Below are positions 41,121 to 50,798 of a DNA stretch of 64,000 nucleotides, piece after piece. The stretch is from positions 6,629,261 to 6,693,260 of the forward strand of contig SMSO01000031.1 in assembly GCA_004764695.1 (NCBI GenBank). Direction: 5' to 3'. Origin of the DNA: Schizochytrium sp. TIO01. Lineage: Eukaryota; Sar; Bigyra; Thraustochytrida; Thraustochytriidae. The translations under genes and the position numbers were made by a program. Positions within the stretch are counted from its first letter, which is position 1. Each line of letters opens with the position of its first letter. The notes below the pieces were generated by a model. The model had not been told where the DNA came from. It saw nothing but the letters and a program-made list of their open reading frames with translations, and made no database searches.

Positions 41121-41592
41121 TGAAAGATTGGCTGTTTGTTTGTTAATTCAACCTGTGTGTCACAGTCTTTAAGTCTGTCTGCCTGCCTCCTTCTTTAATG
41201 GAGATGAGTTAATTGGAAAATTTTAGTGATACAGCCAACTTGAAGGGCATTGACGGAAATGACTGATATAGGTACGTACCTGTGGCGGGAGCAGCGCTGC
41301 CAAATAGATAGATGAATGTATGCCTCTGTAGGTAGCGTGGCGTACGGAGGTGCTTCATTACATCGAGGCCTTCTGTGTTTATTTCAAATCTAGGGCTGCG
41401 TTCAATAAAGCTTCAATCACAAATATACCTTTCAAGAAATGCACTTTTTAGAGAAGCAGAGATGTACTACGTGGCACCTTTTCCGCCCAGAAGAAATGTT
41501 AATCTGGTTTTTTATTATTGATTATAAAATTTTAAAAATAAAATTTAAAAAAACACTAAAAAAAAACACAAAAAAAAAAACATCGAATTGTT

Positions 41593-41616
41593 AAAAAAAA
41601 AAAAAAAAAAAAAAAA
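41593..41616. repeat. poly(A) run of 24 nt
   Basis: Uninterrupted A24 in an AT-rich segment with several shorter A runs before it. There is no adjacent coding remnant to suggest a retroposed gene. Confidence 0.9.
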
Positions 41617-41650
41617 GATAGTAAATTTGAAAAATAAGCATAACATTTTA

Positions 41651-44419
41651 AATCATGAAAACCCTTTCTTCAAGTTCTCTGAGTTTCATTCGGGCTCTCC
41701 ATCTTCTGCATTCCGTCAAGCGTAATGCCCAATGCCCAATCGTGTCCTCTCGAAAGCCTCTTCTCCCTTCACCGTCAGTCGCTGCCACAGCCGCCACTGC
41801 CGTTTGCCTCGCCTCCGTGCGGCCCATAGACAGACAAACAGTCAGTCACCTGACAGATACATACATACATACCATCTGGAGTCCGTGGCCATGCCATCGT
41901 GGTGACTGGCGTGCGTACTAATCTTGAAGCACCGGATGACGAGAGGCTGTCAGTGACTACCTCGGTAGTGGGCTACAGCAGCGGCTGAGAAGGGAGGGAG
42001 ACCCTGCGCAGAACTCACAACTTGGACAATGGACGCCAGGTAGGTACGGCTTTCTGGTACTCTCAGAGTCGGTAGAAATGAACGAATGAATGAATGAATG
42101 AATGAATGAATGAATGAATGAATGAACGAATGCCTTGGAAGCACGATGGCCTTCATCAGAATCCACTGCTGCCATGATGGAGGCAGGATTACGAAACTCT
42201 TCAGTGGGTGGGCTCTTCGAGATGGAACTGCGACACCCCTTAGGTGCAGGCTGAACGTGTTGGGGGAAAATGGGACTGCGATGGCAGCGACCCGTAAGCT
42301 ACGTTGGCGAGTCGGCGAATTGCTGTCCTGTTAGATACCGGTGGGGTAGGTAGGCAAATTCGAGCCTCGAGGGCAATTTGCTTACCTTGGAATCTCAGTT
42401 CTTCCCCGCTATGCGGAGGTGAATAGACTGGTGGAACGCGCCTCTTATGCGGCACAGACTTTGCTCCCGTGGATGGGGCGGGGCGACTTTGCTGCTGCTT
42501 GAATACGTACCGAGTGGCGTATTTCCAGGATAACGCACTAGGTATTACAAACCAGCGTGGTTATTCAGGTTTCATATCAGTTATTGTTGCTCTCTGCGCA
42601 GGAGTTTGAGCAGGATACACTCGTGCATCTATGGTAATACCATAGATTAAACATGTTCTCTAGAGGTCCTCCAAGAAGGAGAAAGAAGAAAGAGAGAAAG
42701 AGGGAAAGAGAAAATCTGGGGCTGCTGCGAAGGAGTGGGGTCAGCCGCCGAACGATCCGTAGATGTCAAGTAAATTCCTTTTCAAAAGGACTGAAAACCC
42801 TGAAGACCGAATGCTTTGTAGGATTTTCCGTCCTTCACGAAAACATCCCAACCCCACTTCCCATTCCTAGCTTGGTGGAATCGTCCGCCACAGGAAAGCT
42901 CACGAGCAACGCTCGAAGGGAAATGGTCCTCTCAACAAGTAACTTCTCCTTCCTTCGCGTGGCCTTTCAATGCAATGTAACACTCAACATTAAAATCATG
43001 TTTATTATTGAACTCTTGTGAAGTCCGCTATCTCCAGTCAAGTTGGGGTGTTGGCAAGGTCCTCTGAAGAGCTCTTCCCCATATTAAGCAGGCAGGACGG
43101 GGAGAGGAGTTCATCTGCACTCCCGCTCAGCACAAACTTACTCAGAATGATGACCACAAGCCGCGATTACGCAGGCGCAGGACAAGAAGGCTACACCAAC
43201 TTTGAGCATGAAAAAGTGGTGGGAATGTTCTTGGCCAACTTTTGCCTATGGAATGTGCTCTGCAAGATCATACTTGCAATAAATAGACCGTGTCACAAAA
43301 GACCACTAAGGCCGGTTTGGTGTTTTGCCACAACCAGTAAGTTTACTTATAAGCGCTTGTGTATTCTCTACAGCTTGCAATGAACGTAGTGTATGCAAAC
43401 CTCGCAATACGATCGGAAGATCTTATACATTTTAAAGCGGCAGATGTCTCCTCCTCAGTAGTAGTTTGCTCAAACAAGTCCTAAAGCTTACAGATGGTAT
43501 CGAAAACTTGTAGATTGTTCACGCCAGGGCGTATCAATCAGCGCCTTTCGAGTTTCCCGCAAGCTCTTCGCGTTTCCCGCGTCCTTAGCTCGCTAGTGGG
43601 GCCCCGCCATGCTCCCTCGCCGGGCGGAATAGCAGGCAGAGCAATCCAAGCAGTCCGTCATAGTTCGCTGCTCCCCAGCCCCAGCCCCTGCTGTCAAACT
43701 AACGCATCCTCCTCCTCCTCCTCCTCAACCCGGTTCGCGTATCCCCACACGCCGTCGGTCGTTCGCGGGACGGTCCAAGCCTGCCTCTGGCGCCCAGAGC
43801 GTGGGTTTTGCTCGTGCGCCGCTCTCGAGCACGCTCTTCCATCGCTCCAAGTTCGCCAATCCTCTTCTCTCGCGACGATCGATATGTATTTATTGATTGA
43901 TGCCAAATCTCTGCTGAGGTGCCTTATTTTTTAAGGTGTGCGCCACAGAAAGGCACTTCATTAGGTATGGAACTGGCGATCTTTCAATACCATCGTGCCA
44001 TGAGGACCCGAAGCCGTGGATACTGTGACAATCTGAGCGGTTATCGCAAGAAGAGGGGTTCGTTCAAGTGATGAATAGCACTTACCCTCTGCTTCTTCGA
44101 CTAGATCTGCTGCGATCTCTCGCAGTTCTTTGGTTCGTCAGCAGGGTTCGGATTGCCATCCCTACCTCTAGAGTTCCTATCTATTTCTCATGGGTGTGCG
44201 CAATCAATATCTTTCGCAATTTCGAGTGCGCTTTATTTTTTTACTTCATCCGAGTTTAATTGTGGTGGAGACTGAAGTTTTGGATACTCGTCTTCAAGAT
44301 CATAGGTAGACGGGCAATCAGACGAGCAGCGTTGGCGCTTTCTCAACATCCTCAGCGTCTACGTGTCTACAGGTTGATTTCACCTCTCTGTTCAAGATTC
44401 AAGCCGAGGACGATGATTC

Positions 44420-44420
<1 letters not shown>
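41651..44420. other. gene-free region, GC-richer part
   Basis: Short open frames at 41655-41921, 42653-43021, 43018-43383 and 43494-43934 have no recognisable domains. The segment 43500-43850 is clearly GC-richer than its surroundings and could hide an exon, but both strands are open and neither product is familiar. TAGGTAGG motifs are at 42038 and 42348. Confidence 0.4.
42078..42130. repeat. (GAAT)n microsatellite
   Basis: About 13 GAAT units on the plus strand (ATTC on minus). Confidence 0.95.
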
Positions 44421-44458
<38 letters not shown>

Positions 44459-44460
44459 TC
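44421..44460. repeat. (TTTC)n microsatellite
   Basis: Ten perfect TTTC units. Confidence 0.95.
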
Positions 44461-44969
44461 AATTTCCTTTTTCTGTAGCCTAGCGTAGCTAGCGTCTAGC
44501 TGGTCCTACGAAGTCCCGTATGTTTCCTCGCTGGTGTTTCGCAGGGTCAATTCGAGTCCGTACCTGTGTAATAGAATGAATGAATGAATGTAGAAAGGAC
44601 GATGGTTCTTGCGAATGGCGATGGATGATAGCTATCTTGAAGATGGAAAATGAATTCGAGAAAGCCTTGATCCCAAAATATGCAAAGGCTCAGGGCTCCT
44701 CGCGGCTCTGCCGAAGAAAACCAGCTCAGGAACAGGCTTGAAAGCCCTTCACCAGGAACTTGAAGAAGTTCTTCCCCACTTACTTTCTTCTTGAAATCTT
44801 AGGTTCATTCATTCATTCATTCATTCATCGTTCATTTTTATCATATTAAAAAAAAATATAAAATATATATATATAAACAGCAAAAAACCTTTGTAAAAGT
44901 AAGTCACTGAATAAGCCGAACGACAGACAGTACTACAAACAATTCTATAGGTACCGCATAGCATGGTCT

Positions 44970-45058
44970 CTTTCTTTCTTTCTTTCTTCTTTTCCTTGAA
45001 AGAAAGAAGAACAAAGCAGGCGCAAAGGTACTTTCTTTCTTTCTTTCTTTCTTTCTTA
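44970..45058. repeat. two (TTTC)n blocks flanking a short GAAAGAAAG
   Basis: TTTC units at about 44970-44988 and 45031-45057 with a GAAAGAAAGAAG stretch at 44999-45010 between them. The middle segment can pair with either block, making alternative hairpins possible. Confidence 0.85.
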
Positions 45059-45219
45059 CTTAAGTACTTATCGTGCAATAGTGAGCGGAGGAGCCCCAGA
45101 ACCCCTCGCTCCGCTTCTCTTCTCTCCTCTTCCCTTCCCCAGCCCCAGGCATGCGCTCCCCAGCTCATGCACTGGCTGCTTGCTCCTCCTTGCCAGACGT
45201 GCCAGAAGACGCGATATCA

Positions 45220-45275
45220 CAGACATCGAAGCAGACATCGAAGCAGACATCGAAGAAGACATTGAAGAAGACCTC
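45220..45275. repeat. 12-bp tandem repeat, unit GACATCGAAGCA
   Basis: Four to five units, the later ones reading GACATCGAAGAA or GACATTGAAGAA. Confidence 0.85.
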
Positions 45276-45346
45276 CAAGGCCTCGAAGAGAGAGAGAGAG
45301 AGCGCTATCGTTGAAGGCGCGGTCACTCAAGTTCATCGAAGAAGGA

Positions 45347-45347
45347 T

Positions 45348-45438
<91 letters not shown>
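45347..45438. repeat. (TTTC)n microsatellite, about 23 units
   Basis: 92 bp of perfect TTTC, the longest tetranucleotide array in the window. The frame through it encodes repeated LSFF, an artefact. Confidence 0.97.
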
Positions 45439-45882
45439 GCTTTGAGCAAATCGAAAGGAGAGAACTGCGCTGCTTTTTAGCTTTTAGTCAATTGAAAATT
45501 GCTTCTACTTTTGATTCATTAAAAAAAACTTTAAAAAAAACTTCAAAAAAACACACTAAAAGGAAAGACATACACAGAGTAAGTAATTAACAGCAATTTT
45601 ATAAAATTTAAAGAAAGAAAAAAGGCACCCCCTTTTTCGCCCTGCAAGGAAGGCGAGGCAGGAAACCAAAATAAAAGCTCTGCGAGTTAGAGAACTCCAC
45701 GTGTAAAACAACTCAACTCAACTCAACTCGAGCAGAGAGCCTGAACTCTCAAAGACAGACTTGGAAACGCAAAAAGCTTTGGAATCCATGGATCGACCCT
45801 GCTCCACTGCGACTGCTGTCTGTCTGTCTCCCTTCGCCGCGAGGAAGCTATGCATCGCAGGTAGCAGCACCAAAGGTTTGGC

Positions 45883-45978
45883 TTTGCATTATTGCATTGC
45901 ATTGCATTATCTTATATTATTGCATTATATTATATTATTGCATTATATTATTGCATTATATTATTGCATTGCATTATT
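45883..45978. repeat. ATTGC/ATTAT pentanucleotide-type array
   Basis: About 95 bp composed of GCATT, ATTAT and TATTATTGCATTA blocks; period 5 with a higher-order period near 15. Confidence 0.9.
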
Positions 45979-46143
45979 GTGAGACAGATTATGTGTGCCC
46001 AATGGATACGAAGATGGGAAACGAAATGAAGATCCAGAGCTCCTCAAGTTCGAAGAAGCCCGACTTGGCGATGCGACATTCTCTCCGCGTCCAAGAGACC
46101 GTCCATCATCGCTCTCCGTGCATCCATCCTCCCCGTGAAACGT

Positions 46144-46204
46144 AGTGGAATGGACTCGGAGTGGAATGAAGTGGAATGGAATGGAATGGAGTGGAATGGA
46201 ATGG
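46144..46204. repeat. (GGAAT)n array
   Basis: About 60 bp of GGAAT pentamers with GTGGAAT and TGAAG variants. Confidence 0.9.
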
Positions 46205-46492
46205 GAACTGTTTTGGGGCAGTCCATCTCATCGTTCATTCGCTGGGGAAAGGCAGCTGATTCACTCTCGAATCGCTTGCAGCAGCAGAGGTAGGTATTTT
46301 AACCGTGTTCTAGTCGCCGCTGTAGCCGCGGGTACGTACTAAATGGCGAAGCGCTTGGTCCGAAATGGAGATACTCGAAGCGAGAAAACGAATTTAAGTA
46401 TTATTAATAATAATAGTGATGATAATAATAAGTAAACATACATCTTTGTTTGGTTTTAAATGGTGCCATTTGAATTTATTTGTATTTTAGAG

Positions 46493-46533
46493 TTCGAATT
46501 TCGAATTTCGAATTTCGAATTTCGAATTTTGAA
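46493..46533. repeat. 7-bp tandem repeat, unit TTCGAAT
   Basis: About six units, the last being TTTGAAT. Each unit contains the palindrome TTCGAA, so the array is self-complementary. Confidence 0.92.
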
Positions 46534-47190
46534 TATTTGGAGAATGGAGCGCACGAGATGAGACGAGGAGGAGGATTGGTGGTGGCAATGCGAAAGGAGG
46601 CGCTGCGGAGCCCAGGGAGAAAGGCGCGAGGAGGGAGGGAGAGGGACCTGCGTGGCCGCTGCGCCCTTCTTGCTCTGCGCTGCCTTTGTCTCTGGCCCCA
46701 TTGGCCGCCGGGGCGAAGGAGAAGAGCAGAAGAAGAGCAATGGCAATCGTTGCAACCGTCGACGGCGGCAGAGTTTTCCAAGTTACCAAGCTTTCAAATC
46801 TTTCTATTTTAGGTTTATTCTTCGAATGGGCTTGTTTTGAAAATTATGTTCGAAATAACAACGTCATTTTAAACTTCTGTGTATTTTATTATTATTGCTG
46901 CTGTTATTATTGCTATTATTATCATGAAACGAAATGTTTGTATTTATTTTATTTTATCGCGCCATGGTTCGAGGCGAAAGGCTGAAGCGGGCTCTGGAAA
47001 GGGTGAAGAAGCGCCGCAGCGGAGAGAAGAGAAGCGAAGGCAGACGAAGGAAGCGCCGGAGAGCCGCTTTGGGCGCAGAGAAACTGAGGAGACAGACAGA
47101 CAGACACCTTGCTTACTACCTAAACAGGAGCGCCGGTAGGCTCTTTTCAGAGCTAGCTCATTAACTGGAGCGAATAAAATACGCCGCTTC

Positions 47191-47240
47191 AGTGAGTGAG
47201 TGAGTGAGTCTGTGTGTGTGTGTGAGAGAGAGAGAGAGTG
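47191..47240. repeat. GTGA, TG and GA repeats in series
   Basis: (GTGA)n passes into (TG)n and then (GA)n within 50 bp. Confidence 0.9.
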
Positions 47241-47333
47241 CGAAGTAAAACTTTTCTTACTCACTTTTTCGTCTGGAAAAGGAAGGAACTGAAAACGAAA
47301 TGGCTGAAAAGAATGAAATTCGAATTCATTCCA

Positions 47334-47354
47334 AAGAAGAAGAAGAAGAAGAAG

Positions 47355-47384
<30 letters not shown>
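47334..47384. repeat. (GAA)n trinucleotide repeat
   Basis: About 16 GAA units. It gives a poly-Lys run on plus and a poly-Leu run on minus in spurious frames. Confidence 0.95.
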
Positions 47385-47385
<1 letters not shown>

Positions 47386-47648
47386 CTGATGATATGATAA
47401 GTCAAACCCGAATTCGAAGTTGAACGAAACAGACGGAGAAGAAGACGGCGACGGCCAACGAAGCGCCCGTCAGTCGCCTGCTTGCTTGCTTGCTTCGGAG
47501 AGCGAGGAAGGGCTCTCTGGACGTGGCCTTGAGACGCCAGACGAGGGGAATCGAGGCTGGCTGAGGAACCGAGGAGAGAAAGGACAAGAATCGAGGTTTT
47601 CGCAGCCCAGAAGAACAGGAGTGCACTTGTCAATGAAAGAAAGCTCAG

Positions 47649-47679
47649 CTTCTTCTTCTTCTTCTTCTTCTTCTTCTTC
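47649..47679. repeat. (TTC)n trinucleotide repeat
   Basis: Ten TTC units, the complement of the GAA array 270 bp upstream, so the two could form a long stem. Confidence 0.95.
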
Positions 47680-47766
47680 AGCCTCGTTCAGTCTCTCTAT
47701 CTCTCACACACACGAAGTGAATAACTAACTATCACTAACTAACGAACTAACGAACTAACTACCAAA

Positions 47767-47885
47767 GCAGTAGAAGAAGAAGAGAAGATAAAAGAAAGAG
47801 AAGAGAAAGAGAAAGAGAAAGAGAAAAGGAAAAAGAAAAAGAAAGAAAAAGAAGGCAGAAGAGAAGAAGGAAGAGAAAAATAGAA
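47767..47885. repeat. purine-rich (GAGAAA)n-like tract
   Basis: Almost entirely A and G, built of GAGAAA and AAAAAG units, with few pyrimidines. It lies in the presumed 5' region of the F-box-like gene. Confidence 0.85.
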
Positions 47886-48116
47886 ACAAACTTGAAGGAA
47901 GTGAGAATAAATAGAAAAGGAACAGAGGAATGAAAAATAATAAAGAAGGGATAAAGAGGTAGTAGATCAATCAGAGAGCAAAGCAGAACAATAAGCGAAA
48001 AGAGATTTTTGAAAGCAAAAGCGAAGAGCATCGCAGCAGACCTCGCTCGCTCGCTGGCTGGCTGGCTGGCGGCGGCGCGCGGCGGCGATTCTCTCTGGCG
48101 CGGTCTGCGCCGGTGG

Positions 48117-50798
48117 ATGTGGCCCGCGCGCCACGCAGGACCGCCCGATCGTAGCTCGCTCCCGCTCCCGGCCCGCGCTTGTGGTGCTGCACAGCGGCCT
48201 CTGAGCCTGCATCACCTTCAAATTCATCAGCACCCTGCTGCTGCTGAGCAACGGCAAGAGCGACGACCCCTGCTGAAGCACCAGCAAACTCAACCGAAGA
48301 GACAAAATTGCCACGAAAGGCAACAACTGCAGGGACAACAACTACAACAGAAGCAGCAGGATTGGTCTGCTAGCCAGAACGACCTTGAAGACAGACCTGG
48401 ACTTGGCCAAGTCGAAACTTTTGAGTCTGAGTTCGATTTGAGAATCGACATAGAGAATCTGAGACCCCCCGTGGCAGAAGCACCCAGTATGGGCCGCACC
48501 CGCAAAGTGGCACCCAGCAGCAAGCCCGGGAATAAATTTGTAGACAGCGCTCCAGCATCGATGTCTGGACCGCAGCAGAACCTGACGCAGCAACATCCGA
48601 CGGCAATCTCGTCGGCAGCACAACCATCGCCGAGATCTAGCGTCGCAACAAACAATGTGGCTAGCTCTGGAGGAGGATCGGCACCCAAATACTACTGCAG
48701 AGCCTGTAATGAACTTTTCCCGAACTGGAGCCAATGCCTTAACCACGTGCGAACAGCAGAGGCTGACAATGACCCAGAACTCTTTAAGCTCACCACGACG
48801 CCAGAAGGGCGCAGGGAACTGCAAAAGGTATCCAAGTACGTCTCAGGAGACCCAGCAGCAGCATCGCCAGCGGGCAGTGGTCTCAACACCCCCGCCCCAA
48901 CTCCTCCTGTGACACCCAGAAATACAATCAGAACACCCACGCCTACGGGAACCTCCTCGGTAACGCCAATCTCATCAGACACCAACAACTACAGACCTCA
49001 TGTCAACACCTCCTCACACAACGCTAATAACGTTGAAAGATCCAGGTCAAGGCCTGAATTGTGCTCGTCGTCTTCGTCCAGTTCCATCCCAACCTCTCCC
49101 GAATGCACCGACCAATACGAATACCAGCAATCGCAGCAGCACTTTCTTCCGCCGCCCCCTTCATCCTTCTCCAACCAGGCTCCCGAGAACCACCCAGACA
49201 TGCACGTGCCCAAGCCGCAACGCATGGCAACAAATGCCATAGTAGCGCAGCACATGTCCGGCTCTACGAGCGCCAACACTAGCACCAGCAACGCCAGTTC
49301 TGCAGGCCGTCCTTCATCCTCTGGAGGATCGTCGACGAAATCACGCATGGCGGAGCTCGTCTCGCTCTTCAGCTCCGGGTCTTTTCTGCGCGGTGGATCC
49401 TCATCCTCTTCGTCGCACTCAAACAGCGCCGCAAGCCACAAGAACAATCTCCCGCATGTAGACAAACGTGACAACCTGACGGCAACTGCATCAGCCGCAG
49501 CCTCCGCGGCTCCTTGCGCGGCGCAACGAAGTAGTAGCAACAGCTCTGCAAACATGAACATGAACTTAGGACAACAACAGCAACAGCAACAGTTCCACGC
49601 CCAAAGTCAAAGTCAACACGGGTTTGTGCCACTTCAAAGCCCGCTGTCAGCGGCGAGCCTCGGGGACCTCGAAGACCATGTCTCCATCGGATCATCATCC
49701 TCAGTGACCATCACTCCCGATACCACACCACAATCTTCCCCCATGGGTGACGAGCGCTTCTTCGAGTTTGGGGACTGCCTTGCGGGGTCATCCCAGTCTC
49801 TGCACCGCGGGCTTATGGTTCCTCAGCGCCACACTACAGTGCCAACTTTGACATCCACATCTAGTGCAGCTTTCCCTGCTACATCACCGTGCTCAACGAC
49901 GTCTACGATGTCTTCTTCGTCCTTGTCTACCATCGGCACACAGCCGCAGCAGTCTGGAGGGTATTTGGTGGCTAGAACCGCAGTAGGTAGTGCTCCGTCG
50001 TCGTCTTTGCACACATCTTCAACCGGCCCTCTCACGAAGACCTCTTCGACGGGCTTTGGTATGAAATATCCTAGAGTAAGAACCGGTAATTTGGCTTCGC
50101 TGACTGTCACCACGACTACACCGACCGCGGCTGGAATGAGCTCGGCTTCGACGACGCCCTCTTCCATTTTGTCCTCCGCGTCGTCAACCTCGTATGGCAG
50201 CAGTAGTGCTGCGACCACACCTGTGGAAGCGTTCACGCCCTCGGTTTCGCTCGTCCTTAATCAAGGTAATAATACGCCTGGAAGTAGCATCCGTTCTCAT
50301 GCTCAACTCCATGCAAAGCGTGCGTCTGCCCTTTACACGGGCCCGCCGCCGCCTGGTTTCCGTTCTTCATCTTCATCGTCTTCGCTCAATTCCATGCACC
50401 CAACGATGACCACGATGATGCGGAATAAATCCACTCCCACCCTCGGTCTTCTCAGTGCTGAAGTCGACCTCCGTGGCGATCAAGATGAGATTGATCACCA
50501 ACACCACGGACAACTCTTCACAAAGCACGCGGCTGCCTCCATGCTGCCGCGACACCTTGAGATCGATCCGAACTTTACATCTTTTTCTCCGTCTGCTTCT
50601 GCAACAACGACGCCAACATCTGCTGCATTCGCTACTTCCGTAGGCACAAGTGCTGCGAGCGTGCCGCCGACACCGTCGGCCTCCCGCCAGCCGGTCTACA
50701 CTCTAAAGGCGATGCCTGATGTTGTAGCAACCAGAATCTGCGAGTTCCTTGATCTCGGGGACTGCGCCAGCTTGTCGCAGGCGATTCTTCTTGAGTAA
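48117..50798 (+). CDS. Ser/Gln-rich protein with a C2H2-like finger and a truncated C-terminal F-box; 3' end probably incomplete
   Basis: 893 residues if started at the ATG at 48117; the frame is open upstream but without ATG. An ATG at 48489 with better context is an alternative, and would drop a Gln/His-rich stretch. A finger-like element CRACNELFPNWSQCLNH (C-x2-C-x12-H, last His absent) lies near residues 193-210. Most of the rest is disordered Ser/Thr/Pro/Asn. The last 28 residues (from MPDVVATRICEFLDLGDCASLSQ) look like the first half of an F-box, the Skp1-binding module of SCF ubiquitin ligases. The frame then stops at 50796-50798. A splice-donor-like GTAAGG overlaps this stop (50795-50800), so a downstream exon may complete the F-box. 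Confidence 0.65.
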   Translation: MWPARHAGPPDRSSLPLPARACGAAQRPLSLHHLQIHQHPAAAEQRQERRPLLKHQQTQPKRQNCHERQQLQGQQLQQKQQDWSASQNDLEDRPGLGQVETFESEFDLRIDIENLRPPVAEAPSMGRTRKVAPSSKPGNKFVDSAPASMSGPQQNLTQQHPTAISSAAQPSPRSSVATNNVASSGGGSAPKYYCRACNELFPNWSQCLNHVRTAEADNDPELFKLTTTPEGRRELQKVSKYVSGDPAAASPAGSGLNTPAPTPPVTPRNTIRTPTPTGTSSVTPISSDTNNYRPHVNTSSHNANNVERSRSRPELCSSSSSSSIPTSPECTDQYEYQQSQQHFLPPPPSSFSNQAPENHPDMHVPKPQRMATNAIVAQHMSGSTSANTSTSNASSAGRPSSSGGSSTKSRMAELVSLFSSGSFLRGGSSSSSSHSNSAASHKNNLPHVDKRDNLTATASAAASAAPCAAQRSSSNSSANMNMNLGQQQQQQQFHAQSQSQHGFVPLQSPLSAASLGDLEDHVSIGSSSSVTITPDTTPQSSPMGDERFFEFGDCLAGSSQSLHRGLMVPQRHTTVPTLTSTSSAAFPATSPCSTTSTMSSSSLSTIGTQPQQSGGYLVARTAVGSAPSSSLHTSSTGPLTKTSSTGFGMKYPRVRTGNLASLTVTTTTPTAAGMSSASTTPSSILSSASSTSYGSSSAATTPVEAFTPSVSLVLNQGNNTPGSSIRSHAQLHAKRASALYTGPPPPGFRSSSSSSSLNSMHPTMTTMMRNKSTPTLGLLSAEVDLRGDQDEIDHQHHGQLFTKHAAASMLPRHLEIDPNFTSFSPSASATTTPTSAAFATSVGTSAASVPPTPSASRQPVYTLKAMPDVVATRICEFLDLGDCASLSQAILLE

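Larger units (their letters stand above)
38961..41650. other. gene-free region, middle part
   Basis: Contains AT-rich stretches (39280-39480, 41500-41640), a degenerate GAGCTT/CTTGAG-rich segment (about 39960-40035) and simple repeats listed separately. A 124-codon frame at 39965-40339 has no recognisable domain. No gene is supported. Confidence 0.5.
44461..48116. other. gene-free region, dense in simple repeats
   Basis: No gene is supported between the TTTC array at 44421 and the F-box-like gene. At least ten tandem-repeat blocks occur, the main ones listed separately. All longer open frames run through repeats and give single-residue-rich products, or begin at non-ATG codons. Confidence 0.5.

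Noticed and set aside
44540-44580. TCAATTCGAGTCC, resembling a tRNA T-loop
   Set aside because: No matching T-stem, acceptor stem or A box could be found around it.
46487-46789. Minus-strand frame with a signal-peptide-like hydrophobic stretch
   Set aside because: It begins at TTG, contains no ATG and its end is encoded by the TTCGAAT repeat.
40000-47500. CRISPR-like regular spacing in the repeat-rich desert
   Set aside because: Repeats are contiguous without unique spacers, and the context is eukaryotic.
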